Assembly (NCBI GenBank): GCA_937927675.1
Contig: CALBSG010000066.1
Location: 1-39,586 of the forward strand
Length of the DNA stretch: 39,586 bases
Direction: 5' to 3'
From: an uncultured Paracoccaceae bacterium
Lineage (GTDB): Bacteria > Pseudomonadota > Alphaproteobacteria > Rhodobacterales > Rhodobacteraceae
In this document: positions 23,780 to 31,726 of the stretch, piece by piece
Layout: the number at the start of each line of letters is the position of its first letter
Position numbering within the stretch: position 1 is the stretch's first letter
Made by a program: the position numbers and the translations under genes
Notes under the pieces: model-generated
The model's input: only the letters and a program-made list of their open reading frames with translations
Database searches by the model: none
What the model was told of the DNA's origin: nothing

Positions 23780-24436
23780 CTAGCCGACAGATTGCGCCAG
23801 AACCCGGCTGATCGTGGTCAACGGAAGGCCGCTTTCTGCCCGCCATGTGTTGAACGCCCCCTGAACCGCGGCCCAAGACTTGGGCGACGAGGGCGCCTTG
23901 TCGACAACCCCTTCCGCCACCAGCCGCGCCACCACATCGCGGCTTGGGATATAGCTGTCCTTGCCCATATGCCGCAGCATGTAAGGCGCGGTCATACCCC
24001 CCAACCGGCTGCCCGATTTTTGCAGCCACAGGATCAGCCCGGCGAAATCTTCGGCAGGCCAATCGCCCACGTTGCGGCCAAAGCCGCCCACCTCGCGCAG
24101 GAAGGCCGCATTATCGCGGATCGCCAAGATCTTTGGCCCGGCGCGGATCACCCGTTTGTCGGCAAGCAGGGCATCCAGCCAATCGTCATCCATCATCGAC
24201 AAGGGGCCAATGGCAAAGCCGCCAAACGCCTCCTCGATGCCCGGCCATTTCGCCTCGACCACCTGCCAACTGATGCCCGCCCGGAAAATCCATTGCGCCA
24301 TGGCAGCCAGCCAGCGGTCATCGGGGATCGCGGCCAGCTGATCGGCGTTTTTTGCAACGGGAACGCCCGCGAAAACCGCCGCTTCGCTGCCTTTGCGCTC
24401 GGCTGCGATTGCCAAAATTTCTGCAAATGACCGCAT
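23780..24436 (-). CDS. DNA-3-methyladenine glycosylase I-like protein
   Basis: Tag-type glycosylases remove N3-methyladenine from alkylated DNA (base excision repair). The 218-residue product shows the HhH-GPD-like features of the family: GISWQVVEAKWPGIEEAFGGF, then a helical core (KILAIRDNAAFLREVGGFG). The classic Tag zinc ligands (Cys and His at the ends) are not evident, so it belongs to the divergent Tag-like branch seen in alphaproteobacteria. The start at 24436 lies behind GGGGGA; an ATG one codon upstream is possible. It is divergent from thrS. Confidence 0.75.
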   Translation of the reverse strand: MRSFAEILAIAAERKGSEAAVFAGVPVAKNADQLAAIPDDRWLAAMAQWIFRAGISWQVVEAKWPGIEEAFGGFAIGPLSMMDDDWLDALLADKRVIRAGPKILAIRDNAAFLREVGGFGRNVGDWPAEDFAGLILWLQKSGSRLGGMTAPYMLRHMGKDSYIPSRDVVARLVAEGVVDKAPSSPKSWAAVQGAFNTWRAESGLPLTTISRVLAQSVG

Positions 24437-24583
24437 CATTCCCCCATAATTGGCCCGTAAAACCACCCGGCGCCTGCATTTTCCGCCCCGCAACCTTGAC
24501 GCCGCCAAGGTCAGGCGTCAAACAACGCCGCACATAACCCGCAACCGGGCGTTTCGTAGGCGCCAAACGACGAGGATCAGGCC

Positions 24584-26527
24584 ATGGCCCAAATCTCCCT
24601 CACCTTCCCCGATGGAAACAAGCGCGACTACGCCGCAGGTGTAACCGCTGCCGAAGTGGCGTTGTCCATCGCCCCCGGATTGGCCAAAAAGGCCATCTCC
24701 GCCACCGTCAACGGCGCGCATTACGATCTGCAATGGCCGATCACCGACAATGCCAGCATTGCCATCCACACCATGGCAGATGATGCACAGGCGCTGGAAC
24801 TGATCCGCCACGACTGCGCCCATATCATGGCCCGCGCCGTGCAAGAAATCTGGCCCGACGTAAAGGTCACCATCGGCCCGGTGCGGGACTACGGCTGGTT
24901 TTACGACTTTGACCGCGCCGAGCCCTTCACGCCCGAAGACCTTGGCGCAATTGAAGCCAAGATGAAGCAGATCATCAACGCCCGCGATCCGGTGAAAACC
25001 GAGGTCTGGGACCGCGCCCGCGCCATCGCCTATTACGAAGAGCGCGGCGAGCCCTTCAAGATCGAGCTTATCAACCGCATCCCCGAGGGCGAAGACCTGC
25101 GGATGTATTGGCATGGGCACTGGCAAGACCTGTGCCGTGGCCCGCATCTGGCCCATACGGGGCAGGTTCCGGCCGACGCCTTCAAGCTGACCCATGTGGC
25201 GGGCGCCTATTGGCTGGGCGATGCCACGCGGCCCATGCTGCAGCGCATCTACGGCCTTGCCTTCAAGAACCGCGATGACCTGAAGGCCCATATGACCATG
25301 CTGGAAGAGGCCGCCAAGCGCGACCACCGCAAGCTGGGCCGCGAGATGGAGTTGTTCCACATTCAGGACGAAGCACCGGGTATGGTGTTCTGGCATCCGA
25401 ATGGCTGGACGATCTATCGCCAGTTGGAAGATTACATGCGCGGCCGTCTGCGCGTGGCGGGCTACAAGGAAATCAAGACCCCGCAGGTGGTGGACCGCAT
25501 CCTGTGGGAAAAGTCGGGCCATTGGGAAGCCTATCGCGAGAATATGTTCATCGTTGAGGTGGACGAAGAGGGCGCCAAGGAAAAGCGCGTCAATGCGCTG
25601 AAGCCGATGAACTGCCCTTGCCATGTGCAGGTGTTCAATCAGGGCCTGAAATCCTACCGCGACTTGCCGCTGCGTCTGGCCGAGTTTGGTTCGTGCCACC
25701 GCTACGAATCGTCGGGCTCCATGCATGGGCTGATGCGCGTGCGCGGCTTTACCCAAGACGACGCGCATATCTTCTGCACCGAAGACCAGATCGAGGCGGA
25801 ATGCGCGGGCTTCATCGCGCTTTTGTCCAGCGTTTACAAAGACCTTGGCTTCACCAAATTCGACATCAAACTCTCCACCCGCCCCGATGTACGCGTGGGG
25901 TCGGATGAGGTTTGGGACAAGGCCGAAAACGCCCTGCAAAAAGCAATCGAAGGTCTGGGCCTGCCCTATGAAATCAACGCAGGCGACGGGGCCTTCTATG
26001 GCCCGAAGCTGGATTTCAAACTGACCGACGCGATTGGCCGTGAATGGCAGTGCGGCACCTTCCAGGCCGATTTCAACCTGCCGAACCGGCTGGATGCGGA
26101 ATTTGTTGGCGAAGATGGCGCCAAGCACCGCCCGGTCATGCTGCACCGGGCAATTCTGGGGTCGTTCGAACGCTTCATCGGGATTTTGATCGAAAACTAC
26201 GCCGGCAAGTTTCCGTTCTGGCTGGCGCCGCGTCAGGTGGTGGTGGCCTCGATCGTGTCGGATGCCGATGCCTACGTCTACGAGATCGTCAACGCGCTGA
26301 AAAAGGCGGGTGTGCGGGCCGAGGCGGATACGCGGAACGAAAAGATCAACTACAAGGTTCGCGAACATTCCGTCGGCAAGGTTCCGGTGATCCTCGCCAT
26401 CGGGATGAAAGAGGTGGAAGATCGCACCGTTTCTGTCCGCCGTCTGGGTGAGACGCGGACGGAAACCATCAGCTTCGATCAGGCGGTGGCGCTGTTTGGG
26501 CTGGATGCCCTGCCGCCGTCGCATTAA
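24584..26527 (+). CDS. thrS: Threonyl-tRNA synthetase
   Basis: Charges tRNA-Thr with threonine (class II synthetase). The 647-residue enzyme has the N-terminal TGS domain (ISLTFPDGNKRDYAAGVTAAEVA), the editing domain (DCAHIMARAVQEIWP with the HxxxH pattern, CRGPHLAHTG), the catalytic core with motif 2 and the zinc-binding Cys344 in LKPMNCPCH, GDGAFYGPKLDF, and the anticodon-binding C-terminal domain (LAPRQVVVASIV, KVPVILAIGMKE). It is followed by an intrinsic terminator. I see no leader regulatory structure in the short divergent region upstream. Confidence 0.97.
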   Translation: MAQISLTFPDGNKRDYAAGVTAAEVALSIAPGLAKKAISATVNGAHYDLQWPITDNASIAIHTMADDAQALELIRHDCAHIMARAVQEIWPDVKVTIGPVRDYGWFYDFDRAEPFTPEDLGAIEAKMKQIINARDPVKTEVWDRARAIAYYEERGEPFKIELINRIPEGEDLRMYWHGHWQDLCRGPHLAHTGQVPADAFKLTHVAGAYWLGDATRPMLQRIYGLAFKNRDDLKAHMTMLEEAAKRDHRKLGREMELFHIQDEAPGMVFWHPNGWTIYRQLEDYMRGRLRVAGYKEIKTPQVVDRILWEKSGHWEAYRENMFIVEVDEEGAKEKRVNALKPMNCPCHVQVFNQGLKSYRDLPLRLAEFGSCHRYESSGSMHGLMRVRGFTQDDAHIFCTEDQIEAECAGFIALLSSVYKDLGFTKFDIKLSTRPDVRVGSDEVWDKAENALQKAIEGLGLPYEINAGDGAFYGPKLDFKLTDAIGREWQCGTFQADFNLPNRLDAEFVGEDGAKHRPVMLHRAILGSFERFIGILIENYAGKFPFWLAPRQVVVASIVSDADAYVYEIVNALKKAGVRAEADTRNEKINYKVREHSVGKVPVILAIGMKEVEDRTVSVRRLGETRTETISFDQAVALFGLDALPPSH

Positions 26528-26543
26528 GCCTGACCCGAGAACG

Positions 26544-26577
26544 AAAAACGCCGCCCCAAACCGGGCGGCGTTTTTCA
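26544..26577 (+). terminator. Rho-independent terminator after thrS
   Basis: Perfect 13-bp stem AAAAACGCCGCCC / GGGCGGCGTTTTT with a six-base loop and a terminal T run, 17 bases after the thrS stop. Confidence 0.93.
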
Positions 26578-26825
26578 TTGGCGGCAGGCGATCCCCCCAA
26601 ACGGCCCCCTTCGGGCGCACAACGGATGCAACATTTCGCATCGTTTTGCCGCGCCTTTTGCCTTCGGAACGGCTGCAATGGATTCGGCGCTTGATTTTGG
26701 CGACAGCTTTGGCATGATTTTCAAAGTGACGACAGACTTTCTGACCGCCTATCGTGGCCCAAGAAGACCTGCTTGCACGGCCCGTGGCAATCACGCCCCG
26801 GGAGGGTTGAGATAGGAGAGACGGA
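26578..26825 (+). other. Long leader/intergenic region upstream of cold-shock gene
   Basis: About 250 bases separate the thrS terminator from the cold-shock gene, with no ORF on the plus strand and a good AGGAGAG ribosome site at the 3' end. Cold-shock genes often have long structured leaders; by eye I see only weak local pairing, so this is only a possibility. No promoter was firmly identified. Confidence 0.35.
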
Positions 26826-27032
26826 ATGCCGACCGGCACCGTGAAATGGTTTAACAGCACCAAGGGTTATGGCTTTATCGCCCCCGATAATGGCGGCAAA
26901 GATGTGTTCGTGCATATCTCTGCGGTGGAACGTGCGGGCCTTAAGGGCCTGAACGACAACCAGAAAATCGGCTACGAGCTGCAATCTGGCCGCGACGGCA
27001 AAGAATCGGCCGGCGACCTGCGCCTGCTTTGA
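26826..27032 (+). CDS. Cold-shock domain protein (CspA family)
   Basis: This 68-residue single-domain nucleic-acid chaperone binds single-stranded RNA/DNA. It shows the RNP1 motif KGYGFIAP and the RNP2 motif VFVHI, with conserved VKWFNSTKG at the N terminus. The start follows TAGGAGAGACGGA. A hairpin at 27053-27074 lies just after the stop. Such paralogues are multiple in Rhodobacterales, so I give no numbered symbol. Confidence 0.94.
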   Translation: MPTGTVKWFNSTKGYGFIAPDNGGKDVFVHISAVERAGLKGLNDNQKIGYELQSGRDGKESAGDLRLL

Positions 27033-27052
27033 TCTGATCTGGAAATACTTGG

Positions 27053-27080
27053 AATCGGCCCCGAAGGGCCGATTTCATTT
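27053..27080. terminator. Terminator hairpin between convergent csp and arsC-like genes
   Basis: Perfect 9-bp stem AATCGGCCC / GGGCCGATT with a CGAA tetraloop, followed on the plus side by TCATTTGG. It can serve both the cold-shock gene and the convergent minus-strand gene ending at 27085. Confidence 0.72.
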
Positions 27081-27084
27081 GGGG

Positions 27085-27405
27085 CTACAACAGGGCAGCC
27101 TGCACATCGGCGTCCCAGCCCAAATGCCAGCGATCGGCTTTGATAAGCGGCCGTTTCATCACGGTCGGCTGCGCCGCGATTTGCGCCTCGGGTTCAGATT
27201 CGCGCAAGAAATCGGAAAATCCGCGGTAGGTCGTCGACTGCTTGTTGATGATCCGACTGCCAAACTCACCGACAATCTCGGCGATTTCAGCTTCGATCAG
27301 CGGATCTTTGCGAATGTCCCGGAAGGTGACGGCATGGCCTGCCGCCTCCAACGCCTTTTGTGCCTTCTTGCAGGTATCGCAGGTCGAAATGCCGTAAAGG
27401 ATCAT
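27085..27405 (-). CDS. ArsC/Spx/YffB-family thioredoxin-fold protein
   Basis: This 106-residue protein has the family N terminus MILYGISTCDTCKKAQKALE with a CxxC pair, the KDPL-type region, NKQSTTYRGF and the conserved arginine-containing TVMKRPLI stretch. ArsC members reduce arsenate with glutathione, while Spx and YffB members have other roles. With CxxC and no arsenic genes nearby, an arsenate reductase function is not supported. It lies 3 bases after the DUF2177 gene stop, so cotranscription is likely. Confidence 0.85.
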   Translation of the reverse strand: MILYGISTCDTCKKAQKALEAAGHAVTFRDIRKDPLIEAEIAEIVGEFGSRIINKQSTTYRGFSDFLRESEPEAQIAAQPTVMKRPLIKADRWHLGWDADVQAALL

Positions 27406-27408
27406 GGA

Positions 27409-27807
27409 TCACACCTTGAAGATTGTCCGCGTCAGCGCCAACCCGCCCCATGCGGAAACAGCGGTCAGCACCGTACCCCAGCCGACATCGGTCAAAACCA
27501 TGCGCAGGGTCCATCCCTTCATAAGGGCGTAGTTGGTAAATTCATAGGTGCCATAGGCCATGAAGCCCAAGACCGCCGCAGGCAAGATCACCCCCGCCCC
27601 CGATTTCAGCGCCGGCACCGAGACAAGATACAAAAGCCCCGCCACATAGCACAGGTAAAACAGCACGGCGGGCCCGAGGCGGATGCTGTCCAGCATCGCA
27701 GGGCCGATATGGCGTTCAAACAGCGGGGCCATGTGCAGCCTCAGCATCACCGCATCAAGCGCGAGAAAGATCACGGCCGTCAGGGCGTAAAGAAGGATAA
27801 TCTGCAT
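27409..27807 (-). CDS. DUF2177 integral membrane protein
   Basis: This 132-residue protein starts MQIILLYALTAVIFLALDAVML and has four hydrophobic segments, including LGPAVLFYLCYVAGLLYLV, GVILPAAVLGFMAYGTYEFTNYAL and VLTDVGWGTVLTAVSAWGGLAL. The TYEFTNYALMKGW block is characteristic of the DUF2177 family, function unknown. The start at 27807 replaces a longer frame to 27843. It is cotranscribed with the ArsC-like gene. Confidence 0.85.
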   Translation of the reverse strand: MQIILLYALTAVIFLALDAVMLRLHMAPLFERHIGPAMLDSIRLGPAVLFYLCYVAGLLYLVSVPALKSGAGVILPAAVLGFMAYGTYEFTNYALMKGWTLRMVLTDVGWGTVLTAVSAWGGLALTRTIFKV

Positions 27808-27884
27808 GAAAGGGCTCCGGCGTGTTTTTCCTGATACGCTCAATACAGCGACCCAGATCAGTCAGCCCATCATGTTTGCGCCCG

Positions 27885-27970
27885 TGGTGCCCGAGGCCGG
27901 ACTCGAACCGGCACGGCCGTACGGCCTAAAGATTTTAAGTCTTCTGTGTCTACCATTCCACCACTCGGGC
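27885..27970 (-). tRNA. tRNA-Leu (anticodon UAA)
   Basis: On the minus strand the 7-bp acceptor stem GCCCGAG / CTCGGGC, D arm with AATGGTAGA, anticodon stem AAGA/TCTT around loop CTTAAAA, a long variable arm (GGCCGTACGGCC) and T arm GGTTCGAGTCC are all present, with an encoded CCA (27885-27887). The long variable arm makes it type II, and the TAA anticodon assigns leucine. Confidence 0.95.
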
Positions 27971-28014
27971 GGGCGCGGCCACCATAGTGAACGGGCTGCC
28001 GAGGTAAAGCCCCT

Positions 28015-28587
28015 CTAGACGGTTGCAACCAACAACCGGCTCACCATCTCGGCGCTGTTTCTGACGCCCATCTTGCGGATCATATTGGCACGATGCACCT
28101 CGACCGTGCGGGGCGAACAGTCCAGCGCCAGCGCGATTTCTTTGCTGGTAAACCCGTTCACCAGATAGCGCGCGATCTTCTTTTCCGTCGCGGTCAACGG
28201 CCCCAGCGCCCCCGACACCGCGCCGGTGCCCGCCTCAATCGGCCGATAGGTCCAGACGGCTAAACGCAACGGATCTTCAGGATCCAGTGCGGTGCCCTGC
28301 CCTTCCATCCAGACCACCTGCCCGTCTTTTCTGCGCATGAATCGTTCATCGCGGTATACCTCGCCCGCCCGCATCGCCCGCCGCGCCCGTGCGCCGATCA
28401 CCTCAAAATCGGTCTGACCGGGGTAGAGCACCCGGATCGACTGGCCCTCCAGTTCCGCCACCTTCCAGTCGAACACCGTTTCCACCCGCAGGCTTGCCCG
28501 CAGAATGACGCGATCCGCCAAAATCAGCGTCGCATCGGGCGCATGGCGGAAGGCGAGTTTTTCAAAATCCCGGATCGTGGTGGACAT
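28015..28587 (-). CDS. PAS-LuxR transcriptional regulator
   Basis: The 190-residue protein has an N-terminal PAS-like domain (residues about 10-115, with VFDWKVAELEGQSIRVLYPG and FMRRKDGQVVWMEGQGTAL) and a C-terminal GerE/LuxR helix-turn-helix (LTATEKKIARYLVNGFTSKEIALALDCSPRTVEVHRANMIRKMGV). There is no receiver Asp, so it is a one-component regulator sensing a small signal through PAS. It diverges from scoAB, with two TACGTA palindromes just upstream of its start. Regulation of scoAB and itself is plausible from position. Confidence 0.87.
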   Translation of the reverse strand: MSTTIRDFEKLAFRHAPDATLILADRVILRASLRVETVFDWKVAELEGQSIRVLYPGQTDFEVIGARARRAMRAGEVYRDERFMRRKDGQVVWMEGQGTALDPEDPLRLAVWTYRPIEAGTGAVSGALGPLTATEKKIARYLVNGFTSKEIALALDCSPRTVEVHRANMIRKMGVRNSAEMVSRLLVATV

Positions 28588-28597
28588 GCGCGCGCCC

Positions 28598-28615
28598 TAC
28601 GTAGCAACATACGTA
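28598..28615. promoter_or_regulatory. Paired TACGTA palindromes in the divergent regulator/scoA promoter region
   Basis: TACGTA occurs at 28598-28603 and 28610-28615, separated by six bases, so the centres are 12 bases apart. The pair lies 11-28 bases upstream of the regulator start and 101 bases upstream of scoA. This is a candidate operator for the divergent PAS-LuxR regulator. Confidence 0.5.
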
Positions 28616-28715
28616 TTCTTACGGATGGCGGGGGGAAGTGCAATCTTTCAGGATCGCGCCATGCTTTCCCATGGCCCGGCCCATCCGGAACATGGGGCCA
28701 GAGGAGGAAATTCGC

Positions 28716-29417
28716 ATGAAAAAGGTCTATCCAAGTGCGGATGCCGCACTTGAGGGTCTGCTGTTTGACGGCATGACCATCGCGTCAGGGGGCTTTGGCC
28801 TTTGCGGCATCCCCGAACTGTTGATCGCCGCCATTCGCAAGGCAGGCACCAAGAACCTCACCATCGCGTCGAACAATGCGGGCGTGGATGGCTTTGGGCT
28901 TGGGGTTTTGTTGGAAACCCGCCAAGTGAAGAAGATGATCTCGTCCTATGTGGGTGAGAATGCCGAATTCATGCGGCAATATCTGTCGGGCGAGCTGGAG
29001 CTGGAATTCAACCCTCAAGGCACGCTGGCCGAACGTCTGCGCGCCGGGGGGGCCGGGATCGGTGGCTTTTACACCCGCACCGGCGTTGGCACCGTGATTG
29101 CCGATGGCAAGGACGTAAAGGTGTTCAACGGCAAGGAACATATCCTTGAAACCGGGCTGGTCACCGACATCTCCATCGTCAAGGCATGGAAGGCGGACCC
29201 GTCGGGCAACCTCGTGTTCCGCAAAACCGCCCGCAACTTCAACCCGCCTGCCGCAACCGCCGGCAAGATCTGTATCTGCGAGGTCGAGGAAATCGTGCCG
29301 CTTGGGTCTTTGGATCCCGACAGCATCCACCTGCCCGGCATCTATGTGCATCGCCTGATCCAAGGGCAGCATGAAAAGCGCATCGAAAACCGCACCACCC
29401 GCAAGAAGGAGGCCTGA
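28716..29417 (+). CDS. scoA: Succinyl-CoA:3-ketoacid CoA-transferase subunit A
   Basis: Transfers CoA from succinyl-CoA to acetoacetate, feeding ketone bodies (including PHB-derived acetoacetate) into acetyl-CoA. The 233-residue subunit has the CoA-transferase family I alpha signature: GMTIASGGFGLCGIPELLI, TIASNNAGVDGFGLG, and AERLRAGGAGIGGFYTRTGVGT. The start at 28716 lies behind GAGGAGG. The frame extends upstream to 28638 over non-coding sequence. It is followed after 3 bases by scoB. Confidence 0.95.
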   Translation: MKKVYPSADAALEGLLFDGMTIASGGFGLCGIPELLIAAIRKAGTKNLTIASNNAGVDGFGLGVLLETRQVKKMISSYVGENAEFMRQYLSGELELEFNPQGTLAERLRAGGAGIGGFYTRTGVGTVIADGKDVKVFNGKEHILETGLVTDISIVKAWKADPSGNLVFRKTARNFNPPAATAGKICICEVEEIVPLGSLDPDSIHLPGIYVHRLIQGQHEKRIENRTTRKKEA

Positions 29418-29420
29418 GCC

Positions 29421-30050
29421 ATGGCATGGGATAGAGACCAAATCGCCGCGCGGGCTGCACAGGAACTGCAAGACGGCTGGTATGTGAACCTTGGCATCGG
29501 GATTCCAACGCTGGTGGCGAATTACATTCCCGAAGGTGTCTCGGTGACGCTGCAATCGGAGAACGGCATGCTGGGCATGGGGCCTTTCCCTTATGAGGGC
29601 GAGGAAGACCCAGACCTTATCAACGCGGGCAAGCAAACCATCACCGAACTGCCGCAAACCGCCTATTTCGATTCGGCCCAATCCTTCGCCATGATCCGCG
29701 GCGGCAAGATCGCCATGGCGATCCTTGGCGCGATGGAAGTGGCCGAAAACGGTGATCTGGCGAACTGGATGATCCCGGGCAAGCTGGTCAAAGGCATGGG
29801 CGGCGCCATGGATCTGGTGGCTGGCGTTGGCCGCGTTGTGGTCGTGATGGACCACACCTCCAAGCACGGTGAATCCAAGGTGCTCAAAGCCTGCACCCTG
29901 CCGCTTACCGGCAAGGCCGTGGTCAACCGCATCATCTCCAATCTGGGTGTGCTGGACGTGGTGCCGGGCGGCTTGAAGATCGTCGAACTTGCCGATGGCG
30001 TGACCGAGGCCGACCTGCGTGCCGCGACCGAGGCGACCTTGGTCAACTGA
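29421..30050 (+). CDS. scoB: Succinyl-CoA:3-ketoacid CoA-transferase subunit B
   Basis: This is the beta subunit and carries the catalytic Glu in LQSENGMLGMG (S-E-N-G signature). The 209-residue product matches the family: AARAAQELQDGWYVNLGIGIPTLVANYIP, the FDSAQSFAMIRGGKI block, and WMIPGKLVKGMGGAMDLV. The gene is translationally close to scoA and forms a two-gene operon. A palindromic hairpin at 30091-30117 follows. Confidence 0.95.
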   Translation: MAWDRDQIAARAAQELQDGWYVNLGIGIPTLVANYIPEGVSVTLQSENGMLGMGPFPYEGEEDPDLINAGKQTITELPQTAYFDSAQSFAMIRGGKIAMAILGAMEVAENGDLANWMIPGKLVKGMGGAMDLVAGVGRVVVVMDHTSKHGESKVLKACTLPLTGKAVVNRIISNLGVLDVVPGGLKIVELADGVTEADLRAATEATLVN

Positions 30051-30090
30051 CCCTGCCCTCGGTCTTCAATGTGGCCGAATTATCCTAGGG

Positions 30091-30117
30091 GTGAGGGGGG
30101 CAGACTGCCCCCCTCAC
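30091..30117. terminator. Hairpin between convergent scoB and transglycosylase genes
   Basis: GTGAGGGGGGCAG / CTGCCCCCCTCAC pairs perfectly over 13 bases with a one-base centre. No T run follows on the plus side, but the position at a convergent gene junction suggests a bidirectional terminator. Confidence 0.65.
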
Positions 30118-30118
30118 T

Positions 30119-30991
30119 TCATCCGCCAGATGCGATGATTTTGAACACGCAAGGGTCGGTCACCAATTCTGGCGGGCTTTGGCACAGACCTTGGGCCACT
30201 TGCCAGGCGGCCAGCACCTTCGGCACATAATCCCGCGTCTCGGCATAGGGCGGCACGCCCTTGTTGGCCTCCACCGCGCCCTCACCCGCGTTATAGGCCG
30301 CCAGCACCATCAAGGGATCGCGGTCGAACCGCTTCATCAGCCAATCCAGATAGGCCACACCGCCCCTAATGTTCTGCACCGGGTCTTTGGAATCCTGCAC
30401 GCCAAAGCGCTCTGCGGTGGCGGGGATCAGCTGCATCAACCCAGTCGCGCCTGCGCTGGACACCACCGCATGCCGACCACCGCTTTCGATGCCGATCACC
30501 GCCAACACCAAAGCGGGGGACACCTCGGTGTCCAAAGTCGCCTTCAGGATTTCAACCCCATAGGTATTGGCGATCTGCTGCATGTGCTGCATGCGCGGGG
30601 CGGCCACTTGCGCGCCCGACGGGCCTTGCGACAGGCTGGCCAGCGCCAGCGGAAAACGCCCCGACACCTCATCACGCGCGGCGGGGACCTTGTCCCAGAA
30701 CCAGCCGTATTCCGCCCCTTTGACCGGCGCAGAGGGCTCCAGCGCCTTTTTCTCGGCGCTGGGTTTTGGATAGGGGTCAACCTTGGGTGCCATGGCCAAC
30801 AAGCGGGCCTGCTCCACCGGGTCGATCTGCACGGTGATACGCTTGCCCGGCTTGGTATCGGCCACCGAAATCCGCTTGAAGGTAAAATCACGCGCCGTGC
30901 CGGACAGACCTTCGGCCTGCGCGCCGAACGGCCCCGCAAGAGGGGCGGCACAAACTGCTGCCGCCAGGATCATGCCAATGTGCCTGCGCAT
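30119..30991 (-). CDS. Periplasmic lytic transglycosylase (SLT domain)
   Basis: Cleaves peptidoglycan glycan strands to 1,6-anhydro products. The 290-residue product has a signal peptide (MRRHIGMILAAAVCAAPLAG, ending AQA) and a C-terminal SLT domain with the catalytic Glu in VIGIESGGRHAVVSSAGATGLMQLIPATA, then the GGVAYLDWLM and AAYNAGEGAV blocks. The start at 30991 puts the signal peptide at the N terminus; the longer frame to 31051 would add charged residues. It is not obviously part of the tad locus on the opposite strand, although transglycosylases often help envelope machines. Confidence 0.92.
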   Translation of the reverse strand: MRRHIGMILAAAVCAAPLAGPFGAQAEGLSGTARDFTFKRISVADTKPGKRITVQIDPVEQARLLAMAPKVDPYPKPSAEKKALEPSAPVKGAEYGWFWDKVPAARDEVSGRFPLALASLSQGPSGAQVAAPRMQHMQQIANTYGVEILKATLDTEVSPALVLAVIGIESGGRHAVVSSAGATGLMQLIPATAERFGVQDSKDPVQNIRGGVAYLDWLMKRFDRDPLMVLAAYNAGEGAVEANKGVPPYAETRDYVPKVLAAWQVAQGLCQSPPELVTDPCVFKIIASGG

Positions 30992-31341
30992 CTTTGTGCG
31001 ATGCCTGCCTTCAAATTGCTTGCCGAAACCAAAGCACGCAGCCCCAAACATGGCTAAGGAAATCGCTGCCCAATCATGGCTTTTTCGCCAGAATTGACCT
31101 GTTTGCCACGCGGTCTGGAAGGGTAAATTCGAAAAAACAGCCGGTCGTAAAAAAATTTATCGATATTTTTCATGATGTTAATTCATAGTTAACGATAACC
31201 GTGAAAAGGCCCTTTCCTGACCGCAGCTTTGCCACGTTCCGGGGGCCATATGAACTTGTCTTCGGAAGGCAGCGGAACAGAGGCCGCGGCGAAATTCTCC
31301 GGAATGACTGAACGTGCAACACTCGAGAAAGGGCACCTGCC
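30992..31341. other. Non-coding region between transglycosylase and flp pilin
   Basis: The 350-base gap contains the CtrA box and an AT-rich patch (31130-31190) with runs of A and T, unusual for this high-GC genome. It probably holds the divergent promoters. No small ORF with a convincing ribosome site was found. Confidence 0.6.
31178..31193 (+). promoter_or_regulatory. Candidate CtrA-binding box upstream of the flp/tad locus
   Basis: TTAA-TTCATAG-TTAAC matches the full CtrA consensus TTAA-N7-TTAAC with no mismatch, 149 bases upstream of the first pilin ATG and in an unusually AT-rich stretch. CtrA activates pilA and pilus genes in Caulobacter, so this is a plausible activation site for the tad locus. 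The transglycosylase gene diverges 187 bases away, so it could be affected too. Confidence 0.62.
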
Positions 31342-31539
31342 ATGAAACTGCTGAACATCTTCAAATCCTTCAAGAACGACGAATCCGGCGCTGTGACCGT
31401 TGACTGGGTCGTGCTGACCGCAGCCATCGTCGGCCTTGGCATGGTCGTCATGACCACCGTCGGCGGCGGCATCGAAGGTCTGGGCGACGCCATCGTGGCC
31501 GACCTGGGCGAACGCGCTGCGGGCTACGAAAACCAGTAA
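31342..31539 (+). CDS. Flp-family pilin 1
   Basis: This is a 65-residue class IVb prepilin, the main structural subunit of Flp/Tad pili. It has a short basic leader (MKLLNIFKSFKNDESG), a processing site at G|AVTVDW, and one hydrophobic segment (VVLTAAIVGLGMVVMTTVG). The canonical Flp motif G-x4-E-Y reads G-x4-D-W here. Processing needs the prepilin peptidase CpaA/TadV, not in this window. It is the first gene downstream of the CtrA box and has its own terminator at 31577-31603, suggesting a short highly expressed message. Confidence 0.88.
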   Translation: MKLLNIFKSFKNDESGAVTVDWVVLTAAIVGLGMVVMTTVGGGIEGLGDAIVADLGERAAGYENQ

Positions 31540-31576
31540 TCGGACCGTCATTTTCCGGCCTGGACTGACATTCTTG

Positions 31577-31612
31577 ACAAGCCGCGCCCGTTGCGCGGCT
31601 TGTTTCATTTTT
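31577..31612 (+). terminator. Terminator after the first Flp pilin
   Basis: Perfect 11-bp stem ACAAGCCGCGC / GCGCGGCTTGT with a five-base loop, followed by TTCATTTTTC. It would allow much higher expression of the first pilin than of the following tad genes. Confidence 0.9.
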
Positions 31613-31726
31613 CGAACAAGCCGCAATTCCGCCCTGTGATCGTTCCCTTTTCAGCCACAATGCGCGGTTAGAACAGCGTCGGAAGAGGGGCCGTGTGCCG
31701 ACTTGTTGGAATTTGGAGCGTAAATC

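Noticed and set aside
24518..26863. 781-codon minus-strand open frame opposite thrS and the csp leader
   Set aside because: It is a shadow of thrS with no ribosome site or recognisable domain and runs through the thrS terminator.
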